Part shown: positions 15,941 to 23,250 of the stretch, one piece after another
How positions within the stretch are numbered: the stretch's first letter is position 1
How the letters are laid out: each line of letters starts with the position of its first letter
From: JASHPR01 sp963778075
Lineage (GTDB): Bacteria; Actinomycetota; Actinomycetes; Streptosporangiales; Streptosporangiaceae
Assembly (NCBI GenBank): GCA_963778075.1
Contig: CAVZTJ010000019.1
Span: 17,911-81,910, forward strand
Direction: 5' to 3'
Length of the DNA: 64,000 bases
Position numbers and translations under genes: made by a program
The notes under the pieces: model-generated
Told to the model about the DNA's origin: nothing
Databases searched by the model: none
What the model saw: the letters and a program-made list of their open reading frames with translations, nothing else

Positions 15941-17044
15941 TCAGCTGCCGATGGAGCTGACCAGGCTCTGGGCTGTGGACAGCGTGGCCGAAGGCAGCGC
16001 CACGAAGCCCACCGTGGACAGGTTCTTCGCGGAATCGCCGGTGGTGAGGATCCAGGACAGGAACGCCTTGACGGCCTTCGCCTCGGCAGCGCTTGGCTGG
16101 GTCTTCTTCACGATCGCGTACTCGTAGTTGATGATCGCGTATCCGGAGGCCGCGGAGGTGTTGATCAGTGGCTCGGCGCCGTTGGACGGAGCGGCCGGGA
16201 AGCTGGCCAGGGCGGCACCGACCGAAGCGGGCGTGTCCTGGACGTACTTGCCCGCCTTGTTCCCGAGCGCCGCCGATGCAAGGCCGGCGGCCGTGGCCTT
16301 GGCCTGGTAGCTGATCCCGATATAGGCGATGCAGCCCTTGGTGCTGCCACACCCGGTCACCATGCCGCCGCTGCCGGTCTCGGCCAGCGCGCCGGGCGCC
16401 GACGGCCAGGTGATCGTCGTGCCGACGTTCGATGACGGCCAGGCGCTCGGGTCCTGCGCGCTCAGGTAGGAGGTGAACAGGAACGTGCTGCCCGAGCTGT
16501 CCGCGCGGTGCAGGGTGACGATCTTCATGGACGGCAGCGACACGCCTGGGTTGAGCTTGGCGATCGCCGGGTTGTTCCAGGTGGTGATCTTGCCGGTGTA
16601 GATCTGCGCCAGCACGGTGCCGTTCAAGTTGAGCGACTTGATATGGGGCAGGTTGTAGTAGACATCGACCGACGCCACAGCGAGCGGGATGTTCAGCAGC
16701 CCAGGGTACTTCTCGAGGTCCGAGGCGGACAGGTAAGCATCGGAGGCGCCGATGTTCACCAGGCCCTCGCTCGCGTCGGCAATTCCGGTGCCCGAGCCAG
16801 TCGCACCCGAGGTGATCGTCACGTTCGCGTTCGCGGCGCTGTAGGCGGTCTGCCAGGTGCCGAACAGCGGGAACAACAGCGTGCTGCCGGTCTCGGAGAT
16901 CGACTTGCCGGATGCGTTGAGCGCCGTCGCCGGAGAAGACTTCGATGCCGCAGGCGTTGATGAACTGCTGCTGCAGGCAGCCGCCAGCAGGGCGAGCGGG
17001 ACCAGGGCGGCCGCTGTGCACGCCAAGCGGATTCGTTTGGCCAC
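15941..17044 (-). CDS. pstS: Phosphate-binding lipoprotein PstS
   Basis: 367-residue solute-binding lipoprotein: signal peptide with lipobox LLAAAC, Ser-rich linker, then a PBP-II fold. Phosphate loops are visible: ETGSTLLFPLF, SGATGSGTGIAD with EGLVNIGASDAYL, and HRADSSGSTFLF, plus TGKITTWNNPAIAKLNPG. It delivers phosphate to PstC/PstA. The start is a GTG with AAAGGAG seven bases upstream. A shortened paralogue lies downstream of the operon. Expression is probably phosphate-starvation induced; two palindromes occupy the 5' leader. Confidence 0.96.
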   Translation of the reverse strand: MAKRIRLACTAAALVPLALLAAACSSSSSTPAASKSSPATALNASGKSISETGSTLLFPLFGTWQTAYSAANANVTITSGATGSGTGIADASEGLVNIGASDAYLSASDLEKYPGLLNIPLAVASVDVYYNLPHIKSLNLNGTVLAQIYTGKITTWNNPAIAKLNPGVSLPSMKIVTLHRADSSGSTFLFTSYLSAQDPSAWPSSNVGTTITWPSAPGALAETGSGGMVTGCGSTKGCIAYIGISYQAKATAAGLASAALGNKAGKYVQDTPASVGAALASFPAAPSNGAEPLINTSAASGYAIINYEYAIVKKTQPSAAEAKAVKAFLSWILTTGDSAKNLSTVGFVALPSATLSTAQSLVSSIGS

Positions 17045-17115
17045 CGGGGAATACTCCTTTACATATGCACGCTTACGCGTGCGCTACACGACTCGCACGC
17101 GGCGCGTGCGATGAG
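17045..17115 (-). promoter_or_regulatory. pstS leader with two palindromes
   Basis: Between pstB and pstS the minus-strand leader holds GCACGC-GTAA-GCGTGC (17067-17082) and the near-continuous palindrome CGCACGCG-C-CGCGTGCG (17094-17110), both containing GCACGC/GCGTGC. The same pair precedes the deleted pstS copy. They may be tandem operators or an RNA structure allowing higher pstS output than pstB. Confidence 0.6.
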
Positions 17116-17186
17116 GTCCGCGCTCGCGCGCGGTTCTTGCCCCCGGGCGGGGGGAATTGCGGTCCTCTCGCCCGGGAGGGTCTTGT

Positions 17187-18053
17187 CTAGCCGAAGCGGC
17201 CACCCACGTAGTGGGCGGTCTCCTCGTGAGCGGGGTTCTCGAAGACCTGCTCGGTGTCGCCGTGCTCGACCATGTGCCCCTGGTAGAGGAAGATCGTGCT
17301 GTCGGCGACCCGGCGGGCCTGGGCCAGGTTGTGGGTCACGATCACCACCGTGATCTTCGGGGTGAGCGTCTTGATCAGCGCCTCGATCGACTCCGTGGCC
17401 AGCGGGTCGAGCGAGGACGTGGGCTCGTCGAGCAGCAGTATCTCGGGATCGACGGCCAGCGCCCGGGCCAGGCAGAGCAGCTGCTGCTGCCCGCCCGACA
17501 GCCGGAACGGCGAGTCCTTGAGCCGGCCGGAGACCGCCTCCCACAGCCCGACCTCGGTCAGCCGGCTTTCCGTGATCTCCCGCATCCCGGAGCGGCTGGC
17601 CATCTTGTGCGCCCGCACCCCGGAGACCACGTTATCCATGATCGACATGGGGAACGGGTTCGGCCGCTGGAAGAGCATCCCAACCCGGCGCCGCAGCGTC
17701 ATCAGTTCCACGTGCGGGGCCCAGATGCTGTGCCCGTCCAGAAGCACGTCGCCGGCGTGCCGGTAGCCGGTCACCTTGTCGTTCATGCGGTTGAACGTCC
17801 GCAGCAACGTGGACTTGCCGGAGCCCGTTGGGCCGATCAGCGCGGTGATCGCGCCCTTCTGGACGTTCGTCGTGATATCGGAAAGAACCGTCCGCTGCCC
17901 GAAGCCCAGCGTCAGGTCCACGGGCGCCAGCGCGGCTTCCGCGCTCGCGGCGGCCGGGGCCTGCGTGCTGGCCGGTGCGCCGGAGGTGCCGGTCACGGTC
18001 ACCGGGACGGTTGCGCCGCCGCCAGCCCCGGCCGGATCAGCCTCGATCGACAT
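17187..18053 (-). CDS. pstB: Phosphate ABC transporter ATPase PstB
   Basis: 288 residues. Walker A GPTGSGKST, the Q-loop VGMLFQRPNPFPMSI (PFPMSI is PstB-specific), ABC signature LSGGQQQLLCLARALA, Walker B EILLLDEPTSSLD and switch TVVIVTHN are complete. I chose the ATG at 18053 (MSIEAD), preceded by AAGGCGAC; the longer frame upstream runs into the promoter region. The first ~45 residues are a Pro/Ala-rich extension not seen in enteric PstB. pstB is the first gene here, 142 bp ahead of pstS, unlike the usual order with pstB last. Confidence 0.95.
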   Translation of the reverse strand: MSIEADPAGAGGGATVPVTVTGTSGAPASTQAPAAASAEAALAPVDLTLGFGQRTVLSDITTNVQKGAITALIGPTGSGKSTLLRTFNRMNDKVTGYRHAGDVLLDGHSIWAPHVELMTLRRRVGMLFQRPNPFPMSIMDNVVSGVRAHKMASRSGMREITESRLTEVGLWEAVSGRLKDSPFRLSGGQQQLLCLARALAVDPEILLLDEPTSSLDPLATESIEALIKTLTPKITVVIVTHNLAQARRVADSTIFLYQGHMVEHGDTEQVFENPAHEETAHYVGGRFG

Positions 18054-18138
18054 GATGTCGCCTTGCCCCCAAGCCTCGTGATGAGCCCTGCCGTGTTCGG
18101 TGGCCCGCACCATTTCTAGGGGGCCAAGGTAACGAGCA

Positions 18139-18171
18139 GTTGAACAACAGGTGATGAAACAGGCGACGAAC
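18139..18171 (-). promoter_or_regulatory. Candidate PHO box (PhoP direct repeats) upstream of pstB
   Basis: On the minus strand GTTCGTCGCCT (18161-18171) is followed directly by GTTTCATCACC (18150-18160) and a weaker TGTTGTTCAAC. Direct 11-bp repeats beginning GTT and rich in C fit the actinomycete PHO-box pattern, and the position about 90-120 bp before pstB suits activation. Assigned by eye only. Confidence 0.4.
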
Positions 18172-18257
18172 AAATGGCAAGAAGGAGAACGATGCCCGGA
18201 CATGCTTGTGGCCCGCCGAGGTCTCCCCCAGCGGGCCACGAGCCGGAAAACACGAGG

Positions 18258-18569
18258 CTAGACAGCCACCTCGAGCTCGGTGATCTTGCCGATGTCGGCG
18301 GACACGACGCGCTCGGCCCTGACGTTGCCGGGGGCGAGCACGCGCAGCGTCCACGAACCCGGGGCGGCGAAGAACCGGAAGCCGCCGTCCTCGCCGAGCG
18401 GCACCTCGGCGACGAATTCGCCGCCCGTGTTGAGCAGCCGCGCGTAGCCGACGGGCACGGCGGACCCGTTCTGGGTCACCCGCCCCTGTACGACCGCCTG
18501 GGTGCCGGCATCCTTGGCCGCGCTCACCGGTGCCCCGCCTGCGGGGGCCCCGCAGCCCTCAGCGCTCAC
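18258..18569 (-). CDS. DUF1416 protein, partner of the SseA sulfurtransferase
   Basis: 103 residues with an Ig/carboxypeptidase-regulatory-like beta fold (AVVQGRVTQNGSAVPVGYARLLN, FRFFAAPGSWTLRVLAPG). DUF1416 genes are found next to rhodanese SseA throughout actinobacteria. Here the ATG at 18569 overlaps the sseA stop by 4 bp. The N-terminus carries a conserved Cys (SAEGCGAP) that might accept sulfur; this is inference. Confidence 0.93.
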   Translation of the reverse strand: MSAEGCGAPAGGAPVSAAKDAGTQAVVQGRVTQNGSAVPVGYARLLNTGGEFVAEVPLGEDGGFRFFAAPGSWTLRVLAPGNVRAERVVSADIGKITELEVAV

Positions 18570-19408
18570 TTGCCATCTCCTACCTCGATCGGAACCCCGA
18601 CCAGGGAGCCGTACTCGGTCCAGGATCCGTCGTAGTTCTTCACGTTCGGCTGGCCGAGCAGCTCATGCAGCACGAACCAGGTGTGCGCCGAGCGCTCGCC
18701 GATCCTGCAGTACGCGATCGTCTCCCGGCCGAAGTCCACGCCCGCCTCGTCGCCGTAGAGCGCGCGGAGCGCGTCGTCGGACTTGAACGTGCCGTCTTCC
18801 TCGGCTGCCTTCGACCAAGGGACATTCTTGGCCGTGGGGATGTGCCCGCCGCGCTGCGCCTGCTCCTGCGGCAGGTGAGCCGGAGCGAGCAGCCGCCCGG
18901 CGAACTCGTCCGGCGAGCGGACGTCGACCAGGTTGTCGCGGCCGATGGCGGCGATCACCTCGTCGCGGAACGCGCGGATCGCCTTGTCCTGCTCCTGCGC
19001 GTGGTATTCGGTCTTGGCACGCTGCGGGACGTCGGTCACCAGCTCGCGGGACTCCAGCTCCCACTTCTTCCGGCCGCCGTCGAGCAGTTTGACGTTGTTG
19101 TGCCCGTACAGCTTGAAGTACCAGTAGGCGTACGCGGCGAACCAGTTGTTGTTGCCGCCGTAGAGGATGACCGTGTCGTCGTTGGAAATGCCCCGCTCGG
19201 AGAGCAGCGCCTCGAAGCCGGCCTTGTCCACGAAGTCGCGGCGCACCGGGTCCTGCAGGTCGGCCTTCCAGTCGATCTTGACGGCGTTGCGGATGTGGCC
19301 CTTGTCGTAGGCGCTGGTGTCCTCGTCCACCTCGACGAGCACCACGCCGGGGTCGCTACCGTGCGCCTCGACCCAGTCGGCGCCGGTGAGGACGTCGGAT
19401 CGGCTCAT
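18566..19408 (-). CDS. sseA: Thiosulfate/mercaptopyruvate sulfurtransferase SseA (tandem rhodanese)
   Basis: 280 residues, two rhodanese domains. The N-terminal inactive domain includes VVLVEVDEDTSAYDKGHIRNAVKIDW; the C-terminal catalytic domain has VDVRSPDEFAG and the active-site loop CRIGERSAHTWF with the catalytic Cys. The enzyme transfers sulfane sulfur from thiosulfate or 3-mercaptopyruvate to acceptors. It overlaps DUF4395 upstream and DUF1416 downstream by 4 bp each, so the three are one coupled operon, led by a Cys-ending leader peptide. Confidence 0.95.
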   Translation of the reverse strand: MSRSDVLTGADWVEAHGSDPGVVLVEVDEDTSAYDKGHIRNAVKIDWKADLQDPVRRDFVDKAGFEALLSERGISNDDTVILYGGNNNWFAAYAYWYFKLYGHNNVKLLDGGRKKWELESRELVTDVPQRAKTEYHAQEQDKAIRAFRDEVIAAIGRDNLVDVRSPDEFAGRLLAPAHLPQEQAQRGGHIPTAKNVPWSKAAEEDGTFKSDDALRALYGDEAGVDFGRETIAYCRIGERSAHTWFVLHELLGQPNVKNYDGSWTEYGSLVGVPIEVGDGK

Positions 19409-19860
19409 ATGGGAACCTCCTTGTCGGTTTCAGCCGGGACCAGCGTCTGGCGGCCCGGCCAGATACGTCGGATCATCAGATACATCTCGCAGCCCAGGCA
19501 GAGCCCGAATACACCGTTCAGGAACGCGGCGAGCAGGCCGGCCGATGCGGCCGCCATGCCAAGCGGCGTGATACCCGCTGCGTAGCCGATGACCCCTATC
19601 ACGCTGATCAGGAGGCCAGTGCCCTGGGCGAACCTCGGCGGCGCCTCTGGCTCGAGTTCCTTGGGCGGCCCGAGACGCGGCCGCACCAGCCAGCGGTAGA
19701 TCAGGCCGTACGGCGCGTACCGCATGCCGAAGAGGGTGGCGATTGCGAAGATCACCGCCTGCGCGCCCAGCAGCCAGGCGCTTCCGGTGATCAGGACAAC
19801 GGCGAAGACCACCATGGTGATCAGCGCTCCGAAGCGTGGTCCCCTCGGATCGATGTCCAT
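19405..19860 (-). CDS. DUF4395 membrane protein
   Basis: 151 residues, about four membrane helices (ALITMVVFAVVLITGSAWLLG, AVIFAIATLFGMRYAPYG, LLISVIGVIGYAAGITPLGM, AAFLNGVFGLCLGCEMYL). The conserved CLGC pair near the C-terminus is characteristic of DUF4395 and may take part in thiol or sulfur transfer. I chose the ATG at 19860 (preceded by GAAGGGA) rather than the longer frame from 19944. It overlaps sseA and forms a sulfur-relay operon with it. Confidence 0.9.
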   Translation of the reverse strand: MDIDPRGPRFGALITMVVFAVVLITGSAWLLGAQAVIFAIATLFGMRYAPYGLIYRWLVRPRLGPPKELEPEAPPRFAQGTGLLISVIGVIGYAAGITPLGMAAASAGLLAAFLNGVFGLCLGCEMYLMIRRIWPGRQTLVPAETDKEVPI

Positions 19861-20032
19861 TTGCGATGTCCCTTCGGGATGCTGGCGGGGGGTTGCCCGT
19901 AGACCCGCCCCGCCCGGCACGCTCTGCTTCCCGGCGCCCTCCACCTCGCCCGTTTGACGCGGCCCACGCGGCCGCGGGCCAGGGAGAGGATCGGGCGGCC
20001 TAGCCGGGCCGTGGCCCGGCAGGCTCGGTCGC

Positions 20033-20089
20033 CTAACAGAGCGCGGTCGCGACGCGGCAGTAATCCACGGCGCGCCGCCGGGTCAGCAT
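20033..20089 (-). CDS. Cys-ended regulatory leader peptide upstream of DUF4395-sseA-DUF1416
   Basis: An 18-codon ORF reading MLTRRRAVDYCRVATALC then TAG. This is the pattern of the actinobacterial putative leader peptides (basic Arg/His run, V/I-D-x-x-R-V, ending A-L-C) found before cysteine and sulfur-assimilation operons. It lies 172 bp before the DUF4395 start, enough space for an attenuator. Ribosome stalling at the Cys codons under cysteine limitation would couple operon expression to cysteine supply. It is too short for usual gene callers. Confidence 0.8.
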   Translation of the reverse strand: MLTRRRAVDYCRVATALC

Positions 20090-20219
20090 CGACCGGAACC
20101 GCCGCGCGGACGCGGTTCCTGGCGACGCTGATGTCCGGGCAGGCACGGTCCCGATGCTATGCGTGACCGGGTTCACCTGTCACTATCCCCCTCTTTCGAT
20201 CTAATCACTAGGAATAACC

Positions 20220-20687
20220 CTACGACAACTCACCAACGGCGGCGATAACGTCGGCCTTGCGAGGCTGACCGCTCGCGCGCTTGGCGACGCGGCCGTCGGG
20301 GCCAACCACCAGGACCGTCGGAGTCCGGCGGATGTCCAGGCGGCGGACCAGATCGAGATGGGATTCGGCGTCGATCTCCACGTGCGCCACCCCGTCGACC
20401 ATCCCGGCCACCTCGGCAAGGATCCGCCGGGTGGCGCGGCACGGCGCGCAGAACGCGGTGGAGAACTGGACCAGGGTGGCCCGCTGGCCGAGCGGCAGCC
20501 CCAGTTCCACGGAGGTAAGCGTGGGACCGGCGTCCACTGCCGGGCCGTCGGCCGTCTGCGCGTCCGCATTGCCAGACCTGGGGTTGCCGCTGATACCGCG
20601 GATCCGGCCGTTGGTCCGCTGCCAGGCAAGCCCGGTCACCACCGCGACGGCCAGCGCCGCCACGAGAGCAATCAGTCCGGGAGCCAC
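20220..20687 (-). CDS. Membrane-anchored thioredoxin-family protein
   Basis: 155 residues: one N-terminal membrane helix (GLIALVAALAVAVVTGLAW), a linker, then a thioredoxin fold with active site FCAPCRATRR at ~80 and the cis-Pro segment RRTPTVLVVGPDG. The CxxC motif indicates thiol-disulfide exchange on the outer face of the membrane. It lies between the anti-sigma gene and the sulfurtransferase operon, all on the minus strand, and is often found in this sulfur cluster. Confidence 0.9.
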   Translation of the reverse strand: MAPGLIALVAALAVAVVTGLAWQRTNGRIRGISGNPRSGNADAQTADGPAVDAGPTLTSVELGLPLGQRATLVQFSTAFCAPCRATRRILAEVAGMVDGVAHVEIDAESHLDLVRRLDIRRTPTVLVVGPDGRVAKRASGQPRKADVIAAVGELS

Positions 20688-20750
20688 GTTCAGCTAAGCG
20701 CGAGACCGAGCCCTCGCATTCCCGGTGCCGCCGTCATTCCGGTCAGACCG

Positions 20751-21455
20751 CTATGAACTCGCCGCGACCTTGACGAGGATCTTTCCGTGCGCGCCGCTGA
20801 TGTCGAAGCTGCGCAGCTGGCTTACGGCCACCGTGGTCGAAGCGTTGTACCAGTTGCCGTCGTGAGACCCGCCGACCGTCCAGCCGCCCGCCCACAGGTG
20901 CTGACCGGTCGTGGTCGTCACCCAGAACTCGCAGTGCGTGCCGTTCGGGATGCCCGCGACCTGCACCTGCATGCTGGTCCCCGACGCTGCCGCCGAGTAG
21001 TACACGGCCGCGGACACGTGCGTGGCCGGGTTGCTGCCGCGGACCAGGTCCGAGTTGTCCTGCGCGGTCGCCTGCGGGGCGGCGTGGTGCGACATCATGA
21101 TTCCGCCTGCCAGCCCGCCGCCGCCCACCGCGATGATCGCAGCGGCGGCCGCGACCGCGATGCCCCGCCACCTGCGCGCCCGCCGCCGCGAGGAAACCTG
21201 GGCCAGCAGCGCGTCCAGCAGTTCGGCCGGCGCTTCCTCCAGCTCTTCGTCGCCGAGGGCCAGCCGCTCCGCGTCCGCATACGGCACCCTGCCCAGCAGC
21301 GCGGGCAGCCCGGCGAGGCCGGCCAGCTCTTCCCGGCAGTCGAGGCAGTGGGGCAGATGGGCGTCCACGATCGAGCGCTCGGCAGGGTCGATCGCGCCCA
21401 GGACGTAAACTCCGAGGGCCTGGCGGACCTCATTGCACTCTGAGAGCCCGGTCAT
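20751..21455 (-). CDS. Anti-sigma factor with zinc-binding (ZAS) domain, RslA-like
   Basis: 234 residues. N-terminal ZAS domain with the HxxxCxxC motif (HLPHCLDC), one membrane helix (GIAVAAAAAIIAVGGGGLAGGIM) and an extracytoplasmic beta domain that is anti-sigma-K/RskA-C-like (SMQVQVAGIPNGTHCEFWV, LRSFDISGAHGKILVKVA). It would sequester the ECF sigma factor encoded upstream and release it on redox or proteolytic signals. The ATG overlaps the sigma stop by 4 bp. Confidence 0.92.
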   Translation of the reverse strand: MTGLSECNEVRQALGVYVLGAIDPAERSIVDAHLPHCLDCREELAGLAGLPALLGRVPYADAERLALGDEELEEAPAELLDALLAQVSSRRRARRWRGIAVAAAAAIIAVGGGGLAGGIMMSHHAAPQATAQDNSDLVRGSNPATHVSAAVYYSAAASGTSMQVQVAGIPNGTHCEFWVTTTTGQHLWAGGWTVGGSHDGNWYNASTTVAVSQLRSFDISGAHGKILVKVAASS

Positions 21456-22120
21456 GGCGCGAGCCCCCGTTCCTCTAGTGCCAGCTTGAGCGCGCGGAGC
21501 GCATAGAACGTTCGTGACTTGACGGTGCCCGGCGGCACGCCCAGCGCGGCCGCCGCCTCAGCGACTGACTTGCCCTTGTAGTAGGTCTCCAGCAGCACCC
21601 GGCGATGGTCGGGCCGCAGCGCCTTTACCGCATCGGCCACAGCCCAGGACTCGAGCGCTCGCTCTGCCTCGTCCGGGGCGGGGATCAGCTCGAGCGCTGC
21701 CTCGCCGACCTCGCGCGGCCTGGCCCGCCGGGCCCGGTAGGAGTCGACCGCAAGGTTCCGCGCGACCGCGAACAGCCACGGCCGCGCGGGCCGTTCCGCA
21801 ATCGCATCCGGGTGCATCCACGCCCGCAGCAGGGTTTCCTGCACAATGTCCTCCGCCCGCTGCCGGTCCCCGCTCGTCAGGTGCAGTGCATACCGCAGCA
21901 GCGGCCCCGCATGCTCCGCATAGAGCGTGCGCACCAGCATCTCGTCGGAGGCCGGACCGCGCGTGCTCTTGCCGCCAGCTCCTTGTAGCCCTGCCACGCC
22001 CTCTCCACGGCTCCCGCGGCCCTCTTGGTTCAACGCCGCGGCAAAATTCTTTGTGAGTTTGTGCAGTAAACGGTCAGCCTCCGGCGAACGGGGGCAGCAC
22101 CTCGACCACGGACCCGTCAC
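21452..22120 (-). CDS. ECF RNA polymerase sigma factor (SigL-like)
   Basis: Sigma region 2 (LYAEHAGPLLRYALHLTSGDRQRAEDIVQETLLRAW, then RPWLFAVARNLAVDSYRARRARP) and region 4 (VADAVKALRPDHRRVLLETYYKGKSVAEAAAALGVPPGTVKSRTFYALRALK) are complete. The N-terminus before residue 60 is not conserved and overlaps the MoaD-like gene by 46 bp, so the true start may be a GTG near 22050 or the ATG at 21940. It is coupled to its anti-sigma factor and probably autoregulated. SigL-RslA of mycobacteria is the nearest pattern I recognise. Confidence 0.92.
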   Translation of the reverse strand: MTGPWSRCCPRSPEADRLLHKLTKNFAAALNQEGRGSRGEGVAGLQGAGGKSTRGPASDEMLVRTLYAEHAGPLLRYALHLTSGDRQRAEDIVQETLLRAWMHPDAIAERPARPWLFAVARNLAVDSYRARRARPREVGEAALELIPAPDEAERALESWAVADAVKALRPDHRRVLLETYYKGKSVAEAAAALGVPPGTVKSRTFYALRALKLALEERGLAP

Positions 22121-22400
22121 CGAGCACTACGGCTTCCGGCGCGCGGGTTCCCACCGGGTTCCCGTCGACCAGGAACGACGACCGGACCAGGATCGCCCGC
22201 AGCCGTGCGTTTCGTGCATCCCGCTCGTCCCGCTGCTCCGGCCCGGCTGGCCCGTCCGGCCCGCCGCCGTCGGCGTCGCCGGCCGCGGCCGCGAGCGCCG
22301 CAGCCAGCGCCTCGGCGAGTGTCCCGGCGCTGACCGCCTCCTCGGCGATCCCCGCCGCCTCCTTTGCCGCCGCCCAGTAGCGGAGGGTCACGATGGCCAT
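22074..22400 (-). CDS. MoaD/ThiS-family sulfur-carrier protein
   Basis: 108 residues of ubiquitin-like fold, ending in the Gly-Gly (PPFAGG) needed for adenylation and thiocarboxylation. IVTLRYWAAAKEAAG at the start and LGDGSVVEVLPPF at the end are the family landmarks; a Gly/Asp-rich insert sits in the middle. It is divergent from glnR with a 110-bp shared region, an arrangement I know from streptomycetes. The acceptor pathway (molybdopterin or other) is not shown by the neighbours. Confidence 0.88.
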   Translation of the reverse strand: MAIVTLRYWAAAKEAAGIAEEAVSAGTLAEALAAALAAAAGDADGGGPDGPAGPEQRDERDARNARLRAILVRSSFLVDGNPVGTRAPEAVVLGDGSVVEVLPPFAGG

Positions 22401-22509
22401 GTCAGCTATCCTTGCTCATTATCGGACCCGGAAGGCCACGGGCCCACAGCACAGCGGGAGTCAGGGCAGCCTCCCGCGGATAACTCCGCGGGATGGAGGT
22501 GGCGGCAGG

Positions 22510-23250
22510 TTGAGTATCGTGCTGCTGCTCACGGACGCGCCAGAGCCCGCCGCCGAGATTCTTCCCTCACTGAGCCTGCTGTCCCACGACGTCAGGACCG
22601 CGCCCGCTTCGGCGACCGCGGCCGACGGCGGCTCCGGCACCGACGCGATCCTGGTCGACGCCCGGCGGGACCTGGTTCAGGTCAGGCGGCTGCTCCGGCT
22701 GCTGCACGGCGCGGAGATGGCCGTGCCGGTGCTGGCCATCGTCACCGAGGGCGGCTGGGCCGCGGTGACCGCCGACTGGGGCGCGGACGACGTGATCCTG
22801 TACACCGCCGGGCCCGGCGAGGTCGACGCCAGGCTGCGCCTCGCGATCGGCCGCATGGCGCCGGCGGCTTCCAGCGAGATCCGCTCGGGCGACCTGGTTA
22901 TCGACGAACCGACGTATTCGGTACGGTTGCGCGGTCACACCCTCGACCTAACGTTCAAGGAATTCGAATTGCTGAAGTTCCTGGCCCAGCACCCCGGGCG
23001 GGTTTTTGCCCGGTCCCAGCTGCTACAGGAGGTCTGGGGATACGACTACTTCGGTGGCACCCGGACCGTCGACGTGCACGTGCGCAGGCTGCGGGCAAAG
23101 CTCGGTGCCGAGCATGAGGCCCTGATCGGCACCGTCCGCAACGTCGGGTACCGCTTCGTCCCGGTTAAGGGCGATGACGGCAACCATCTCGAAGCCCGCA
23201 AAGACCGACCCCCCGGCGTCCAGGCGCGCCCGGCTCATGCCGAGGTCTGA
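22510..23250 (+). CDS. glnR: Global nitrogen regulator GlnR (atypical OmpR-type response regulator)
   Basis: 246 residues from a TTG start preceded by GGAGGT at 22495. The receiver domain (SIVLLLTDAPEPAAEILPSLSLL, DAILVDARRDLVQVRRLLRLL, VTADWGADDVILYTAGPGEVDARLRLAIG) is of the GlnR kind, which keeps the Asp but lacks the usual phosphorylation pocket residues and works as a phosphorylation-independent dimer. The winged helix (DLTFKEFELLKFLAQHPGRV, EVWGYDYFGGTRTVDVHVRRLR) is nearly invariant in actinomycetes. GlnR activates glnA, amtB and nitrate genes under nitrogen limitation. No cognate kinase is adjacent, as expected. Confidence 0.9.
   Translation: MSIVLLLTDAPEPAAEILPSLSLLSHDVRTAPASATAADGGSGTDAILVDARRDLVQVRRLLRLLHGAEMAVPVLAIVTEGGWAAVTADWGADDVILYTAGPGEVDARLRLAIGRMAPAASSEIRSGDLVIDEPTYSVRLRGHTLDLTFKEFELLKFLAQHPGRVFARSQLLQEVWGYDYFGGTRTVDVHVRRLRAKLGAEHEALIGTVRNVGYRFVPVKGDDGNHLEARKDRPPGVQARPAHAEV

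Noticed and set aside
14135..16435. 766-codon plus-strand ORF opposite pstA/pstC
   Set aside because: It is the antisense shadow of two unmistakable permease genes.
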